Shown: positions 17,111 through 25,120 of the stretch, piece after piece
Layout: every line of letters starts with the position of its first letter
Numbering within the stretch: position 1 is the stretch's first letter
Source of the DNA: an uncultured Pseudomonadota bacterium
GTDB lineage: Bacteria; Pseudomonadota; Gammaproteobacteria; Burkholderiales; Eutrophovitaceae
Direction: 5' to 3'
Length of the DNA: 59,389 nucleotides
Assembly (NCBI GenBank): GCA_937983055.1
Contig: CALJLA010000022.1
Span: 1 to 59,389 of the forward strand
Translations under genes and position numbers: made by a program
The notes under the pieces: model-generated
Seen by the model: the letters and a program-made list of their open reading frames with translations, nothing else
What the model was told of the DNA's origin: nothing
The model's database searches: none

Positions 17111-18531
17111 AGCATCTAATTCCCTTCGGCTTTGCTCGGGAGAATCGGTTGTTGCCTGCTGCGGAGCGGGACGGCAGTCTCGTCGTTTGGGTCACGGAGC
17201 GTACTCCGCCAGCTGCAATTGCTGAAGTGCGACGTGCGTTGGCGAGGGACCTGGCCCTCGAGGTCGTCGGAGACAGTCGCTTCGAAGAAGGGCTGCGGTC
17301 CGTTTATGTCGACACGAGCGACGGAGCAGCTTCGGTCGTTGGCGAGGTCGAGAGCAACATCGACCTGGATCGCCTGTTACAGGATATTCCGGAGGTCGAG
17401 GACCTGCTTGACGCGCGCGACGACGCCCCGATCGTGCGCATGCTGAACGCCATGTTGTCCCAAGCAGTGAGGGAGGGGGCTTCCGACATTCACATAGAGC
17501 CTTTCGAGGCACATTCCGTGGTTCGCTATCGCGTCGACGGGACTCTGCGCGACATCGTGCGCCCGCGGCGTGGTCTGCACGCGGCGCTTGTTTCGCGCAT
17601 CAAGATCATGGCGAACCTGGATATTGCAGAAAAGCGCCTGCCCCAGGATGGAAGAATCATGTTGCGGCTGGGCGGCAGGCCCATCGATGTTCGGGTGTCG
17701 ACGCTTCCCGCTGGCCATGGGGAAAGGGTCGTCCTCCGGTTGCTGGACAAGGAGAAGGGAAGGTTGACTCCCGAAAGGCTCGGGATGGATGGCGGCACGC
17801 TTGCGCAGATAGAAGACCTCGTTCGGCAGAGCCATGGCATTGTCCTTGTCACCGGGCCTACCGGTAGCGGCAAGACCACGACGCTCTATGCAATGCTTAC
17901 CTGCGTCGACTCTGCGACGGTCAATGTCCTGACGGTTGAGGATCCAATCGAATATGACCTGCCGGGGATTGGGCAGACGCAAGTCAATGCAAAGATCGAC
18001 ATGACGTTTGCCCGCGCGTTGCGGGCAATCCTTCGCCAGGACCCGGATGTGATCATGATCGGCGAGATTCGCGATCGTGAGACCGCGCAGATCGCGGTGC
18101 AGGCCTCGCTCACCGGACACCTGGTCTTGGCGACGCTTCATACCAACGATTCCGTCTCTGCCGTGACGCGCCTTGTCGATATGGGTGTAGAGCCGTTCCT
18201 GCTTTCGTCGTCTCTGCTGGGGGTGCTGGCGCAGCGGCTGGTTCGACGGCTTTGCCATGAGTGCCGTCGGCAGGATGCACAGGGTCTGTGGCATGCCGAC
18301 GGGTGTCCCGCCTGTGGAGGCAGCGGGTACAGTGGGCGCACGGGAATCTATGAGCTACTGCGACTCGACGACAAACTGCGCGAGGCGATTCATGCCGGTC
18401 AAGGCGAACACTCCCTGCGCTCGTTGGCCCGGACGCGGGGTTTCCGGAGCATGGCGGAAGACGGCAGCCGTTGGGTGGCCGACGGCACGACTTCATCGGA
18501 GGAACTGGCCCGGGTGATTCGGGAGCAATAG
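17107..18531 (+). CDS. gspE: Type II secretion ATPase GspE
   Basis: Cytoplasmic hexameric ATPase that powers pseudopilus assembly. 474 residues: N1E-like domain, then SDIHIEPFEAHSVVRYRVDG, Walker A GPTGSGKTTTLYA (about 249-261), Asp box VLTVEDPIEYDLPG, Walker B RAILRQDPDVIMIGEIRD, His box TGHLVLATLHTND, and a zinc-binding tetracysteine loop CHEC...CPAC near residues 382-400 with shortened spacing. GTG start overlaps the gspD stop. Confidence 0.96.
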   Translation: MKHLIPFGFARENRLLPAAERDGSLVVWVTERTPPAAIAEVRRALARDLALEVVGDSRFEEGLRSVYVDTSDGAASVVGEVESNIDLDRLLQDIPEVEDLLDARDDAPIVRMLNAMLSQAVREGASDIHIEPFEAHSVVRYRVDGTLRDIVRPRRGLHAALVSRIKIMANLDIAEKRLPQDGRIMLRLGGRPIDVRVSTLPAGHGERVVLRLLDKEKGRLTPERLGMDGGTLAQIEDLVRQSHGIVLVTGPTGSGKTTTLYAMLTCVDSATVNVLTVEDPIEYDLPGIGQTQVNAKIDMTFARALRAILRQDPDVIMIGEIRDRETAQIAVQASLTGHLVLATLHTNDSVSAVTRLVDMGVEPFLLSSSLLGVLAQRLVRRLCHECRRQDAQGLWHADGCPACGGSGYSGRTGIYELLRLDDKLREAIHAGQGEHSLRSLARTRGFRSMAEDGSRWVADGTTSSEELARVIREQ

Positions 18532-18540
18532 GGCGCTGCC

Positions 18541-19749
18541 TTGGGCACCTACCGTTACGAAGCTGTGGACGATGACGCCCGGGTAGAAACCGGAGAAGTC
18601 GAAGCGGACAGCGCAAGGTCGGCGCGGGCCGCGCTGCGCGCCCGTGGACTCGTGCCGATTTCGGTAGAGCCGTCTCGGCTCGCGGCCCAGCCCGCAGCGG
18701 GGACTACTCCGCACCGGCTCGGTACGCCGGAGCTAGCCCTTGCAACACGCCAGCTCGCAAGCCTGGTCGGCGCGGGCCTGCCTCTCGACCTGGCACTTGC
18801 CACGCTTGTGGAGCAGTCTGACAGTGCCACACAGCAGGAAGTATTCCGCGCCGTGCGCACGGACATCGTCTCTGGCCACCGCCTGGCTGACGCACTTGCG
18901 CGGCATCCCAGAACGTTTTCGCAGCTCTACTGCGCCACCGTCGCAGCGGGGGAACAGGCCGGCAGCTTCGAAACCGTGCTCGAGCGATTGGCGCAGCATC
19001 TCGAGGAACGCCAGGCCCTGCGCAACAAGCTGCTTGCTGCGGCGACCTATCCGGCGATCGTCATCGTAGTCGCCTTCGGCATCGTGCTTTTTCTCATGAC
19101 CTACGTGGTGCCGCAGGTGGTGCAGGTGTTTGAGCAAACGCGCCAGACGCTGCCTTGGCCTACTCAGGTCTTACTTGCTGTGTCCGGCTTTCTGGGAGGC
19201 TACGGCGTGTGGCTCGCGATCGCCTTGGCCGCCGGTGCTTGGGGGATGCGGATTGCCCTTAAACGGCCAGGTCCCAAAGCAGCCTGGGACCGTCAGATCC
19301 TGCGTGTCCCGATTATTGGACGGCTCGTCCAAGGGATTGAAACCGCCCGACTCGCGTCGACACTTGCGATGCTGGTCGAAGCGGGCGTGCCCATCCTGAG
19401 GGCGCTGGCTGCCGCAGAGGCGACCCTGTCCAATTCGGTCCTGCGTAGCGTGGTCGCAGACGCGATTAGCCGTGTCAGGGAAGGCGCCAGTTTGGGAAGA
19501 GCCCTTGCGTTGGCAAAGGCGTTTCCCCCGGTCCTGATCCGGCTCATAGAAGTGGGAGAAGCGACCGGCCAGCTGCCCAGGATGCTGACCCACGCTGCCG
19601 TCAATCAGACGCGCGAGGTAGAGCGCCGTGCGACGGCGATGGCGACGATGCTCGAGCCTGTCCTGATTCTGATCATGGGCGCCATCGTGCTCGGCATCGT
19701 TCTCGCCGTTCTCATGCCCATAATCGAAATAAACCAACTGGTACGGTGA
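18541..19749 (+). CDS. gspF: Type II secretion platform protein GspF
   Basis: Polytopic inner-membrane protein with two repeated GspF domains. Begins GTYRYEAVDDDARVETGEVEADSARSARAALRARGLVPISVE (typical Y.A.d..G....G...A......L...G..P). Cytoplasmic domain 1 (TRQLASLVGAGLPLDLAL), membrane helices near 171-192 and 220-240, domain 2 (RLASTLAMLVEAGVPILRAL), last helix LEPVLILIMGAIVLGIVLAVLMPI. 402 residues; TTG start 9 bases after gspE. The operon ends here; gspO (prepilin peptidase) is not in the window. Confidence 0.95.
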   Translation: MGTYRYEAVDDDARVETGEVEADSARSARAALRARGLVPISVEPSRLAAQPAAGTTPHRLGTPELALATRQLASLVGAGLPLDLALATLVEQSDSATQQEVFRAVRTDIVSGHRLADALARHPRTFSQLYCATVAAGEQAGSFETVLERLAQHLEERQALRNKLLAAATYPAIVIVVAFGIVLFLMTYVVPQVVQVFEQTRQTLPWPTQVLLAVSGFLGGYGVWLAIALAAGAWGMRIALKRPGPKAAWDRQILRVPIIGRLVQGIETARLASTLAMLVEAGVPILRALAAAEATLSNSVLRSVVADAISRVREGASLGRALALAKAFPPVLIRLIEVGEATGQLPRMLTHAAVNQTREVERRATAMATMLEPVLILIMGAIVLGIVLAVLMPIIEINQLVR

Positions 19750-19936
19750 TCCGAAGGCCTTTGACGGCTTGGCCGGCGACGATCGGCTTGTCGTGACATG
19801 TTTGGCCGTTTCGGATCGCTGTCCTGTCGCCCAGGTCAATTGGCACGCAGTTGATCAGGCGCCCAAGGGGAGATAGACCTTGCGCGCAGCGGGCCAAGGT
19901 CGACGACTGCAAGGGGGTAGGTAGGTATGCGGAGCG

Positions 19937-20653
19937 TCAGGCAGGCAAAGGCTGCGTCGATTGCCGGAACTGCCGACGACCCACGAATGCCAGCAACGCC
20001 AGACCCGCAATCAGCATTGCATAGGTTTCCGGTTCGGGGACCGCGGCGACAAATGCATGGTTGTCGGTTTCGAACGCATTGGTACTGGACGTAAACCTTA
20101 TCGAGGTGATGAACTGTCCAGGGTCCGCAAGAACGTTGAAGTACTTTGAGAACGACTGGTTGCCGTTGGGGGGTACCAGTATCGCGGAGCCATCGAACGA
20201 GCCAAGCAACTGACTTCCGTTGTAAAACTGCAGCTTGTTGTAGGCGTCCGGCGAGCCCCATAGGAACCCGAAGTAGCTGATGCCGGAGCTAAAGCTGACG
20301 ACGCCGGGCCCCGCTTGGGCAGTGGGCTTGGGTCCGATCGACCAATAGTTACCAGTAGAGCCTACTGGGCGCGCCGAAATGCCATTCGACAGTGTCGACG
20401 GCGGGGCGGTGTAGTTGAACAGCGCGCCGCCCGTATAGCTGTAGCTGACGCCTGACGTCGTCCCGCTTGGAAGGCTGCCCGCGACGGGGCCGGTGTTATT
20501 GACAGGGGAAACACCGAAATCAATCGTGAATGCGCCGGACATGCTGCTGAAAGAGCCGTCCGTGACCCATGTCGAGAGCGCCAATGCGGAACTCGACAAT
20601 ATGCCGAAGGTGAGGGCCGCAATAACCCTCACCGTCTTATTCGGCTTCTGCAC
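19937..20653 (-). CDS. PEP-CTERM surface protein
   Basis: Exported protein with the exosortase recognition tail VPEPETYAMLIAGLALLAFVGRRQFR at the C-terminus: PEP motif, hydrophobic helix, arginine cluster. N-terminus has a signal peptide (VRVIAALTFGILSSSALA). The middle is Ser/Gly/Asn/Thr-rich, beta-type, with SFSSGISYFGFLWGSPDAYNKLQFYNGSQLLG, as in many PEP-CTERM domain proteins that carry an Npun_F0296-like fold. The GTG at 20653 has GGGAGG upstream, preferred over the ATG 18 bases earlier. Likely sorted by the exosortase encoded at 45922-46782. Confidence 0.92.
   Translation of the reverse strand: MQKPNKTVRVIAALTFGILSSSALALSTWVTDGSFSSMSGAFTIDFGVSPVNNTGPVAGSLPSGTTSGVSYSYTGGALFNYTAPPSTLSNGISARPVGSTGNYWSIGPKPTAQAGPGVVSFSSGISYFGFLWGSPDAYNKLQFYNGSQLLGSFDGSAILVPPNGNQSFSKYFNVLADPGQFITSIRFTSSTNAFETDNHAFVAAVPEPETYAMLIAGLALLAFVGRRQFRQSTQPLPA
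20010..20038. repeat. 29-base identity shared by the two PEP-CTERM tails
   Basis: This stretch, encoding most of PEPETYAMLI on the minus strand, is identical to 20938-20966. The surrounding bodies of the two genes are unrelated, so the exosortase tail looks copied or converted as a cassette, or the codons are strongly constrained. Confidence 0.7.
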
Positions 20654-20843
20654 ATCCAACCTCCCTTTCACGGCATTCTTGATTCTTGTTAAGTACTGCC
20701 CTACTGCCTACAGCTAGAGCGGCTGATCCGGCATGTTCGTCTCCGGCCGCGCGCTTCTCATTATCTTAGTTATTGTTTTCTTACCTGTTTCTCGGGTCTT
20801 GCAAGGTGCTCAATCGCAACCGAAGTGCTTTGTCGAAATCCGT

Positions 20844-21533
20844 TTATCGCACTGCCAGCCCAGCGAAAGCGAATACCGGCACGCGCCGGCCTCGGGAGCG
20901 CCGCCAGCCAACCATCGCAAGGACAAGCATCCCCGCGATCAGCATTGCATAGGTTTCCGGTTCGGGAATAGGAGCAATTGCCGTGTGCGACGTGATCCCA
21001 TACCCGGCGCCCCGGCCAAGACGGTCGGCGTAGCCCGCGCCGATATGGGCACCGGTCGGCCCCGATGTCATGAAACTGCCCGCGTTGGTCACGGCGAAGG
21101 AGAAGGTATAGGCGCTGCCTGAGGCGACGTCGAAAACACCCTTGTTCTTGGCCTCCACGCAAATGAAGCCCATCGACGTGCCCTTGCAGCCGGTGTTCGA
21201 GACAGGACCACTGGAAATCGGGCCGCCGGACGGCGTCCACGCGCCCGTTCCATTGGGGGCGCTCAGCAACGTGAAGGTCGCGTTCGAACCGTCCCAAGCC
21301 TTGACATCGACGGAATCCAGATAACCGCCCGACTTCTGGTTGTAGCCGGTGGTATTCAGAGTCAGCGTGAAGTTGCCGGTATTGCCCGACAGGCTGTCGA
21401 ACGTGAGCGTGTAGTCGACGCCCATGTCGGTGAAGGAATAGGACCAGAGCGCCGCCTGCGCGAGCGGGGCGAACTGCACCAGTGCGGTGGCCGCTATTGC
21501 AGCGGCAATCTTGCGAAACGAGCCAGGTAACAT
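20844..21533 (-). CDS. PEP-CTERM surface protein
   Basis: Second exosortase substrate, 229 residues. Signal peptide FRKIAAAIAATALVQFAPLAQA, beta-rich Gly/Thr/Asn body (LTFDSLSGNTGNFTLTLNTTGYN, one cysteine pair around NTGCKGTSMGFICVE), then IPEPETYAMLIAGMLVLAMVGWRRSRGRR, after which a 12-residue extension (VPVFAFAGLAVR) follows the arginine cluster, which is unusual because the tail normally ends at the arginines. A Shine-Dalgarno G-run precedes the ATG. A good promoter lies at 21687-21716. Confidence 0.9.
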   Translation of the reverse strand: MLPGSFRKIAAAIAATALVQFAPLAQAALWSYSFTDMGVDYTLTFDSLSGNTGNFTLTLNTTGYNQKSGGYLDSVDVKAWDGSNATFTLLSAPNGTGAWTPSGGPISSGPVSNTGCKGTSMGFICVEAKNKGVFDVASGSAYTFSFAVTNAGSFMTSGPTGAHIGAGYADRLGRGAGYGITSHTAIAPIPEPETYAMLIAGMLVLAMVGWRRSRGRRVPVFAFAGLAVR

Positions 21534-21686
21534 CTGCCCCCCCCTTCTTGTCTTGCTTTTCCGGCCTTCTTTTCCAAGGCAGGCGCAACAACCGACGCGC
21601 TCGTCCCGGTTTAGTGTGTACCCCCGTGCTTACAAATCGTGCCTTCTTGTTTTTGACCACCGAGCCGCGAATCTGCAAGCTGCTTC

Positions 21687-21716
21687 ACTATAGTCGATGA
21701 CCTTGGGATATGTAAA
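21687..21716 (-). promoter_or_regulatory. Sigma-70-type promoter for the PEP-CTERM gene
   Basis: On the minus strand TTTACA (21716-21711) and TATAGT (21692-21687) are separated by 18 bases; each matches 5 of 6 consensus positions. Transcription would start near 21680, giving a leader of about 145 bases before the ATG at 21533. The wider gap 21534-21933 is otherwise AT-rich and holds no gene. The intergenic AT-rich block upstream (21717-21790) could bind a regulator. Confidence 0.55.
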
Positions 21717-21933
21717 GTGTTGACGCAAATAATAATAACTAGTTACACATCTTCATAACCGCATGAGATTCGGTTTCTAACTATCGGTTTTTTTGCCCGT
21801 TTAGCTCTCCGCCTTGCCGGTTAAGTCTTTCGAGCGCGGTGACCACGTCGTGAACAAAGTGCATCGACGTGTTAGGCGACAATGCGTTTGCCCCATGGCG
21901 GTAACTGGGTGCTAATTCGGGCTTGGTCTCGCG

Positions 21934-22905
21934 CTACTGAACAGATGTCCCTGTATTTACATCAGATTTATGCTGCTCTGCGGTCTGGCCCGACTCGCTC
22001 TGCGGGGTGGGATTGACGGTGATGTTTGCCCCGGAAGTGCCGGACTCCCGCCTCGCAAACTCCCCTGCGTACTCGATCGTTGCCTGGTCTCTGAGCGCTT
22101 TAAGTGCCCCGGCGATGTACTCGCCCGTGCGCTGGTTGTGCAGAAACCGCTGGATCCGTGCGGTTGCCGTAGCCTCGTCCACTGGCTCCAGCTTGAACGC
22201 TACCAGCCTGAGCACATGGAACTCCTTGCCGCCTCTATCGAATAGCCCGATGTCTCCTGGTTTCATGGCATGAACCTTGGGCAAGATTGCGAGGGGTATC
22301 TGCTCCGCCGAGCGCGCAGCACGGTTTGTCGCGTACTTCACCCCATTGGATTGAAGCAAAGAGATGATTTGCGGCATCGACCCCGCTTCAGGCAACGCCT
22401 TGCGTAATTCTGCGAGGTCTTCGCCGAGGGTGAACATCAGTTCCTCAATGTCGAAAATCCGGCGTTGTGCAAAGAGTTCCGTATGATCCTGGTAATACTT
22501 CTGGACCTCCCAGACCGCCGGTTCAGGCACGTTTGCGGCCAACTGCTCGAGAAAAGCCCTTGCGAGGATTTCCGCCTTTGCGGCCTCAATGGCCTGGACA
22601 ACATCCGGTGATCGGTCGAGTTCGCTTTTTATGGCTTGCTGCCGGGCTATCTCCTGATCGATCAGTTTCTCGAGCACCTCGCGTTTGGCATTCTCGGCAT
22701 TCTCCGTCGTCGAGCTTTCGGTTCTGCCCAGAACGTAATTGACCCGGTGAACCGTGATTTCGTCGGAATTCACTTTGGCAGCCACTTGTGTAACCTGTTT
22801 GGGATCCCCCTTCGTGTTGTCGCACCCGGCGATTGGCACGACGATCAGGAGGACGCATAGCGGCAACTCGCGCCCTAAATTCTGAAAGAGACGGGACTCG
22901 CGCAT
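21934..22905 (-). CDS. epsD: EpsD-type peptidyl-prolyl cis-trans isomerase lipoprotein
   Basis: Periplasmic foldase of the SurA/PpiC-like class found in exosortase-linked exopolysaccharide loci. From the ATG at 22905 (M36 of the longest frame) it has a lipoprotein signal LPLCVLLIVVPIAGC with lipobox IAGC, then VAAKVNSDEITVHRVNYVL (SurA N-like), LEKLIDQEIARQQAIKSELDRSPDVVQAIEAAKAEILARAFLE, VQKYYQDHTELFAQRRIFDIEELMF and a degenerate rotamase domain ending in VHAMKPGDIGLFDRGGKEFHVLRLVAFKLEPVDEA. The C-terminal 40 residues are low-complexity. The start is not fixed; M15 is also possible. Confidence 0.85.
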   Translation of the reverse strand: MRESRLFQNLGRELPLCVLLIVVPIAGCDNTKGDPKQVTQVAAKVNSDEITVHRVNYVLGRTESSTTENAENAKREVLEKLIDQEIARQQAIKSELDRSPDVVQAIEAAKAEILARAFLEQLAANVPEPAVWEVQKYYQDHTELFAQRRIFDIEELMFTLGEDLAELRKALPEAGSMPQIISLLQSNGVKYATNRAARSAEQIPLAILPKVHAMKPGDIGLFDRGGKEFHVLRLVAFKLEPVDEATATARIQRFLHNQRTGEYIAGALKALRDQATIEYAGEFARRESGTSGANITVNPTPQSESGQTAEQHKSDVNTGTSVQ

Positions 22906-23526
22906 GCTTTTGTCGAATGGTGACCGCAGTTCAAATGGAGAAGTTAGTCTAACCTGACTTGCCGACATTTCGACGCCGGGCGTTGCTGACTCGGCAGCCG
23001 CCGATGCCAACTCTCCCGCCAGTCATCTTCCGTGAACTCACCGTTGGCTGCAAATGCAAGTCCCGTACATGAACGGCGCCAGTCATGCGGTATGTTAACG
23101 CAGTGTCGTCGCCTTAGCTGAACCTGTCTTGCGCAATGGGCAATGGGTGAGCATTCGACGCGGGCCTCAGCTGGCCTGCTTGGCGCTATTCCTGCTTTGG
23201 CCTTCTGCCCGTTGTTGTGCCCCGTTCGAAAACGGCTACGGCGGCGACGTTGATTGCATAATATTCATGTTCCGGCACGACTCGAGAGTCGCAGCCTCGG
23301 GTTGGCGGAATGAGCAATAGACCGAAGCGGGCAGAACCATAAAGTCTGGTCAAGACGGAAGGGTGAATGCGCCAATATGTGCTGACGGTACGGCTGCCAG
23401 CATTGGTGCGTCGGCTTCCGCTGGCCAATGAACAACCCGCCAGCGGCCGTTTTCGTCCATGTCCGGGCAAGCGGGATAAGTGGCTCGCAACTAGGTAAGA
23501 CTAAACATTTTGCAGGGAGAGTGAAC
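22906..23526. other. Divergent intergenic region between epsD and the comA operon
   Basis: About 620 bases that should contain the promoters of both the minus-strand epsD and the 14-gene plus-strand operon. Short frames here lack motifs. A CATAATATT box at 23258 is the most -10-like sequence on the plus strand, but I find no fitting -35. Confidence 0.4.
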
Positions 23527-24366
23527 GTGAAGCATAAGGGAGGGCATCCAGGCGCGAGCGTTCAGCATACGCGTGAATTTCTCGACCTTATAGGAGTGCC
23601 GAAGATGCCGCCGCGGACAAGCCCGTTTGACCCGGGCTATGATCCGGCGACAGTGATCAGCCATCTTGAACAGAGTTCGCATCTCATTTCCAGCCTGAAA
23701 ATTTCGATGGCATGTTGGCTGGTGTCGAGTGAGGCGGCAACGCGAGAAAAGGTACGTGCGGCGCGAAGACTTAATGTATCGGTTTGCACGGGAGGGGGGC
23801 CATTCGAGATCGCAGTGTCGTTTGGAAAGCTTCCCGAATTCCTCGATCTCTGTGCCGACGTCGGGGTGACCGATATCGAAGCGGGGGCGGGATTTACCGA
23901 TATGCGGCTGACGCCCAGAGAGGTTGTCCGCCTGGCATCCGAGCGTAATCTCGGCGTCCAGTTTGAGGTTGGGGAGAAACATGCCGGAGCCTTTACCCTG
24001 GACGTCGTGAAGGAGCTGCTCGACGTCGGAAAGGAATGGCTGGATGCGGGCGCGCAACGAATCGTAGTGGAAGGAAGAGAAAGCGCGAGAGATATCGGAT
24101 TGTTTGATGGGAACGGTCAGCTTCAGCCGCGGTTCGCAGAGAAGTTCGTGGAGGCCTTTGGCTTTGAGCGGGCGGTCTTTGAGGCGCCTACCAAACCGAG
24201 CCAGTTCGCCTTGCTGAATCATTTTGGGCCGCAAGTGCAACTGAGCAATGTCCGCATCGAGGAACTGCTGCGCGTAGAGATCTACCGAAGAGGGCTTCAC
24301 TCGGATGCGTTCCGGCACGATAAATTGAGACCGAAGGGCCCCGTATCCGACGGTACCGATGGCTGA
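23527..24366 (+). CDS. comA: Phosphosulfolactate synthase-like protein (ComA family)
   Basis: ComA adds sulfite to phosphoenolpyruvate to give (2R)-phospho-3-sulfolactate, the first step of the PEP route to coenzyme M and of sulfolactate synthesis. GTG at 23527 after AGGGAGA gives 279 residues. The TIM-barrel second half is unmistakable: FEVGEK (146-151), IVVEGRESARDIGLFDGNG (about 179-197), VFEAPTKPSQFALLNHFGPQVQLSNV, EIYRRGLHSDAF. The first half is divergent: the family's D-K-G, K-F-G-W-G-T and E-I-S-D-G segments read FDPGYDP, KISMACW and EAGAGFT, and GGT is GGG. So either a remote orthologue or a family member with another substrate. It opens the operon; comB follows 10 bases later. Confidence 0.85.
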   Translation: MKHKGGHPGASVQHTREFLDLIGVPKMPPRTSPFDPGYDPATVISHLEQSSHLISSLKISMACWLVSSEAATREKVRAARRLNVSVCTGGGPFEIAVSFGKLPEFLDLCADVGVTDIEAGAGFTDMRLTPREVVRLASERNLGVQFEVGEKHAGAFTLDVVKELLDVGKEWLDAGAQRIVVEGRESARDIGLFDGNGQLQPRFAEKFVEAFGFERAVFEAPTKPSQFALLNHFGPQVQLSNVRIEELLRVEIYRRGLHSDAFRHDKLRPKGPVSDGTDG

Positions 24367-24376
24367 GGAGGGATTC

Positions 24377-25120
24377 ATGACACGCAGGATGATTATCGAC
24401 TGTCTTCCGGAGAGCGCAGAGCGCTACCGCGATGATTACGCCATAGTCGTCATTGATGTCATCCGTGCCACGACGATGGCAATTACAGCGGTCAGCCTGG
24501 GCAGACGGGTGTTCCCAGCCAGAACGACGGACGATGCGTACTTGATCGCGGAGTCCCTCGAGGACCCGCTCATGGTCGGGGAACTCGGCGGGAATATGCC
24601 GTACGGTTTCGACCTTACCAACAGCCCCGTCAAAATTGCTGCACGGGACGATGTTCACCGCCCCATGGTCCTTGTGTCGTCGTCCGGGACTCAGCTGATG
24701 CTCAACTCGGCAGGGGGCAAGGCGAACTACCTGGCGTGCCTGCGAAACCTTTCGGCAGTGTCTCGGCATATCGCCGGAAGACACGAACGGATTGCCGTGC
24801 TGGGGGCGGGATCGCGGGGGCAGTTTCGGCGGGAAGATCAGCTGGCATGTTCCTGGCTCGCCGAGAAGCTTGCCCGAGCCGGGTACATTGCGGAAGACCA
24901 GAGAACGAGCGATCTGATCGCTCGCTGGCACGATGCGAGTCTTGAGGAAATTCGCGGCGGCAAGAGTGCCGAGTACCTTCGAAGCACAGGCCAGCAGGCA
25001 GACCTCGAGTTCATCCTTGCGCACATCGATGATCTGGACACGGTGCCTTCTCTGGTGGACGGTGAGCTAATCCCTGTTTCGAGCGACATCGGATCTTCGC
25101 GATTCGCAGTGAAAACGTAA
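24377..25120 (+). CDS. comB: 2-phosphosulfolactate phosphatase-like protein (ComB family)
   Basis: ComB removes the phosphate from 2-phosphosulfolactate to give 3-sulfolactate, Mg-dependent. The ATG at 24377 is preceded by GGAGGG. 247 residues carry the family blocks IDVIRATT (26-33), GELGGNMPYGFDLTNSP (family GE..G....GFD.GNSP), LVSSSGTQ (family TTNGT), then VLGAGSRGQFRREDQLACSWLAEKL (family aG..G.f..ED...AG). It resembles the ComB fold clearly but with several substitutions, matching the divergence of its neighbour comA, so the two may have drifted together to a related substrate. Confidence 0.85.
   Translation: MTRRMIIDCLPESAERYRDDYAIVVIDVIRATTMAITAVSLGRRVFPARTTDDAYLIAESLEDPLMVGELGGNMPYGFDLTNSPVKIAARDDVHRPMVLVSSSGTQLMLNSAGGKANYLACLRNLSAVSRHIAGRHERIAVLGAGSRGQFRREDQLACSWLAEKLARAGYIAEDQRTSDLIARWHDASLEEIRGGKSAEYLRSTGQQADLEFILAHIDDLDTVPSLVDGELIPVSSDIGSSRFAVKT

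Noticed and set aside
20770..21678. 302-codon minus-strand frame over the PEP-CTERM gene
   Set aside because: Different frame of the same DNA; the 229-residue frame has the signal peptide, PEP motif and tail.
21534..21760. Sigma-54 (RpoN) promoter upstream of the PEP-CTERM gene
   Set aside because: A GGCACG...AAGC string has the wrong spacing (two bases too long); the sigma-70-like promoter at 21687-21716 is better.
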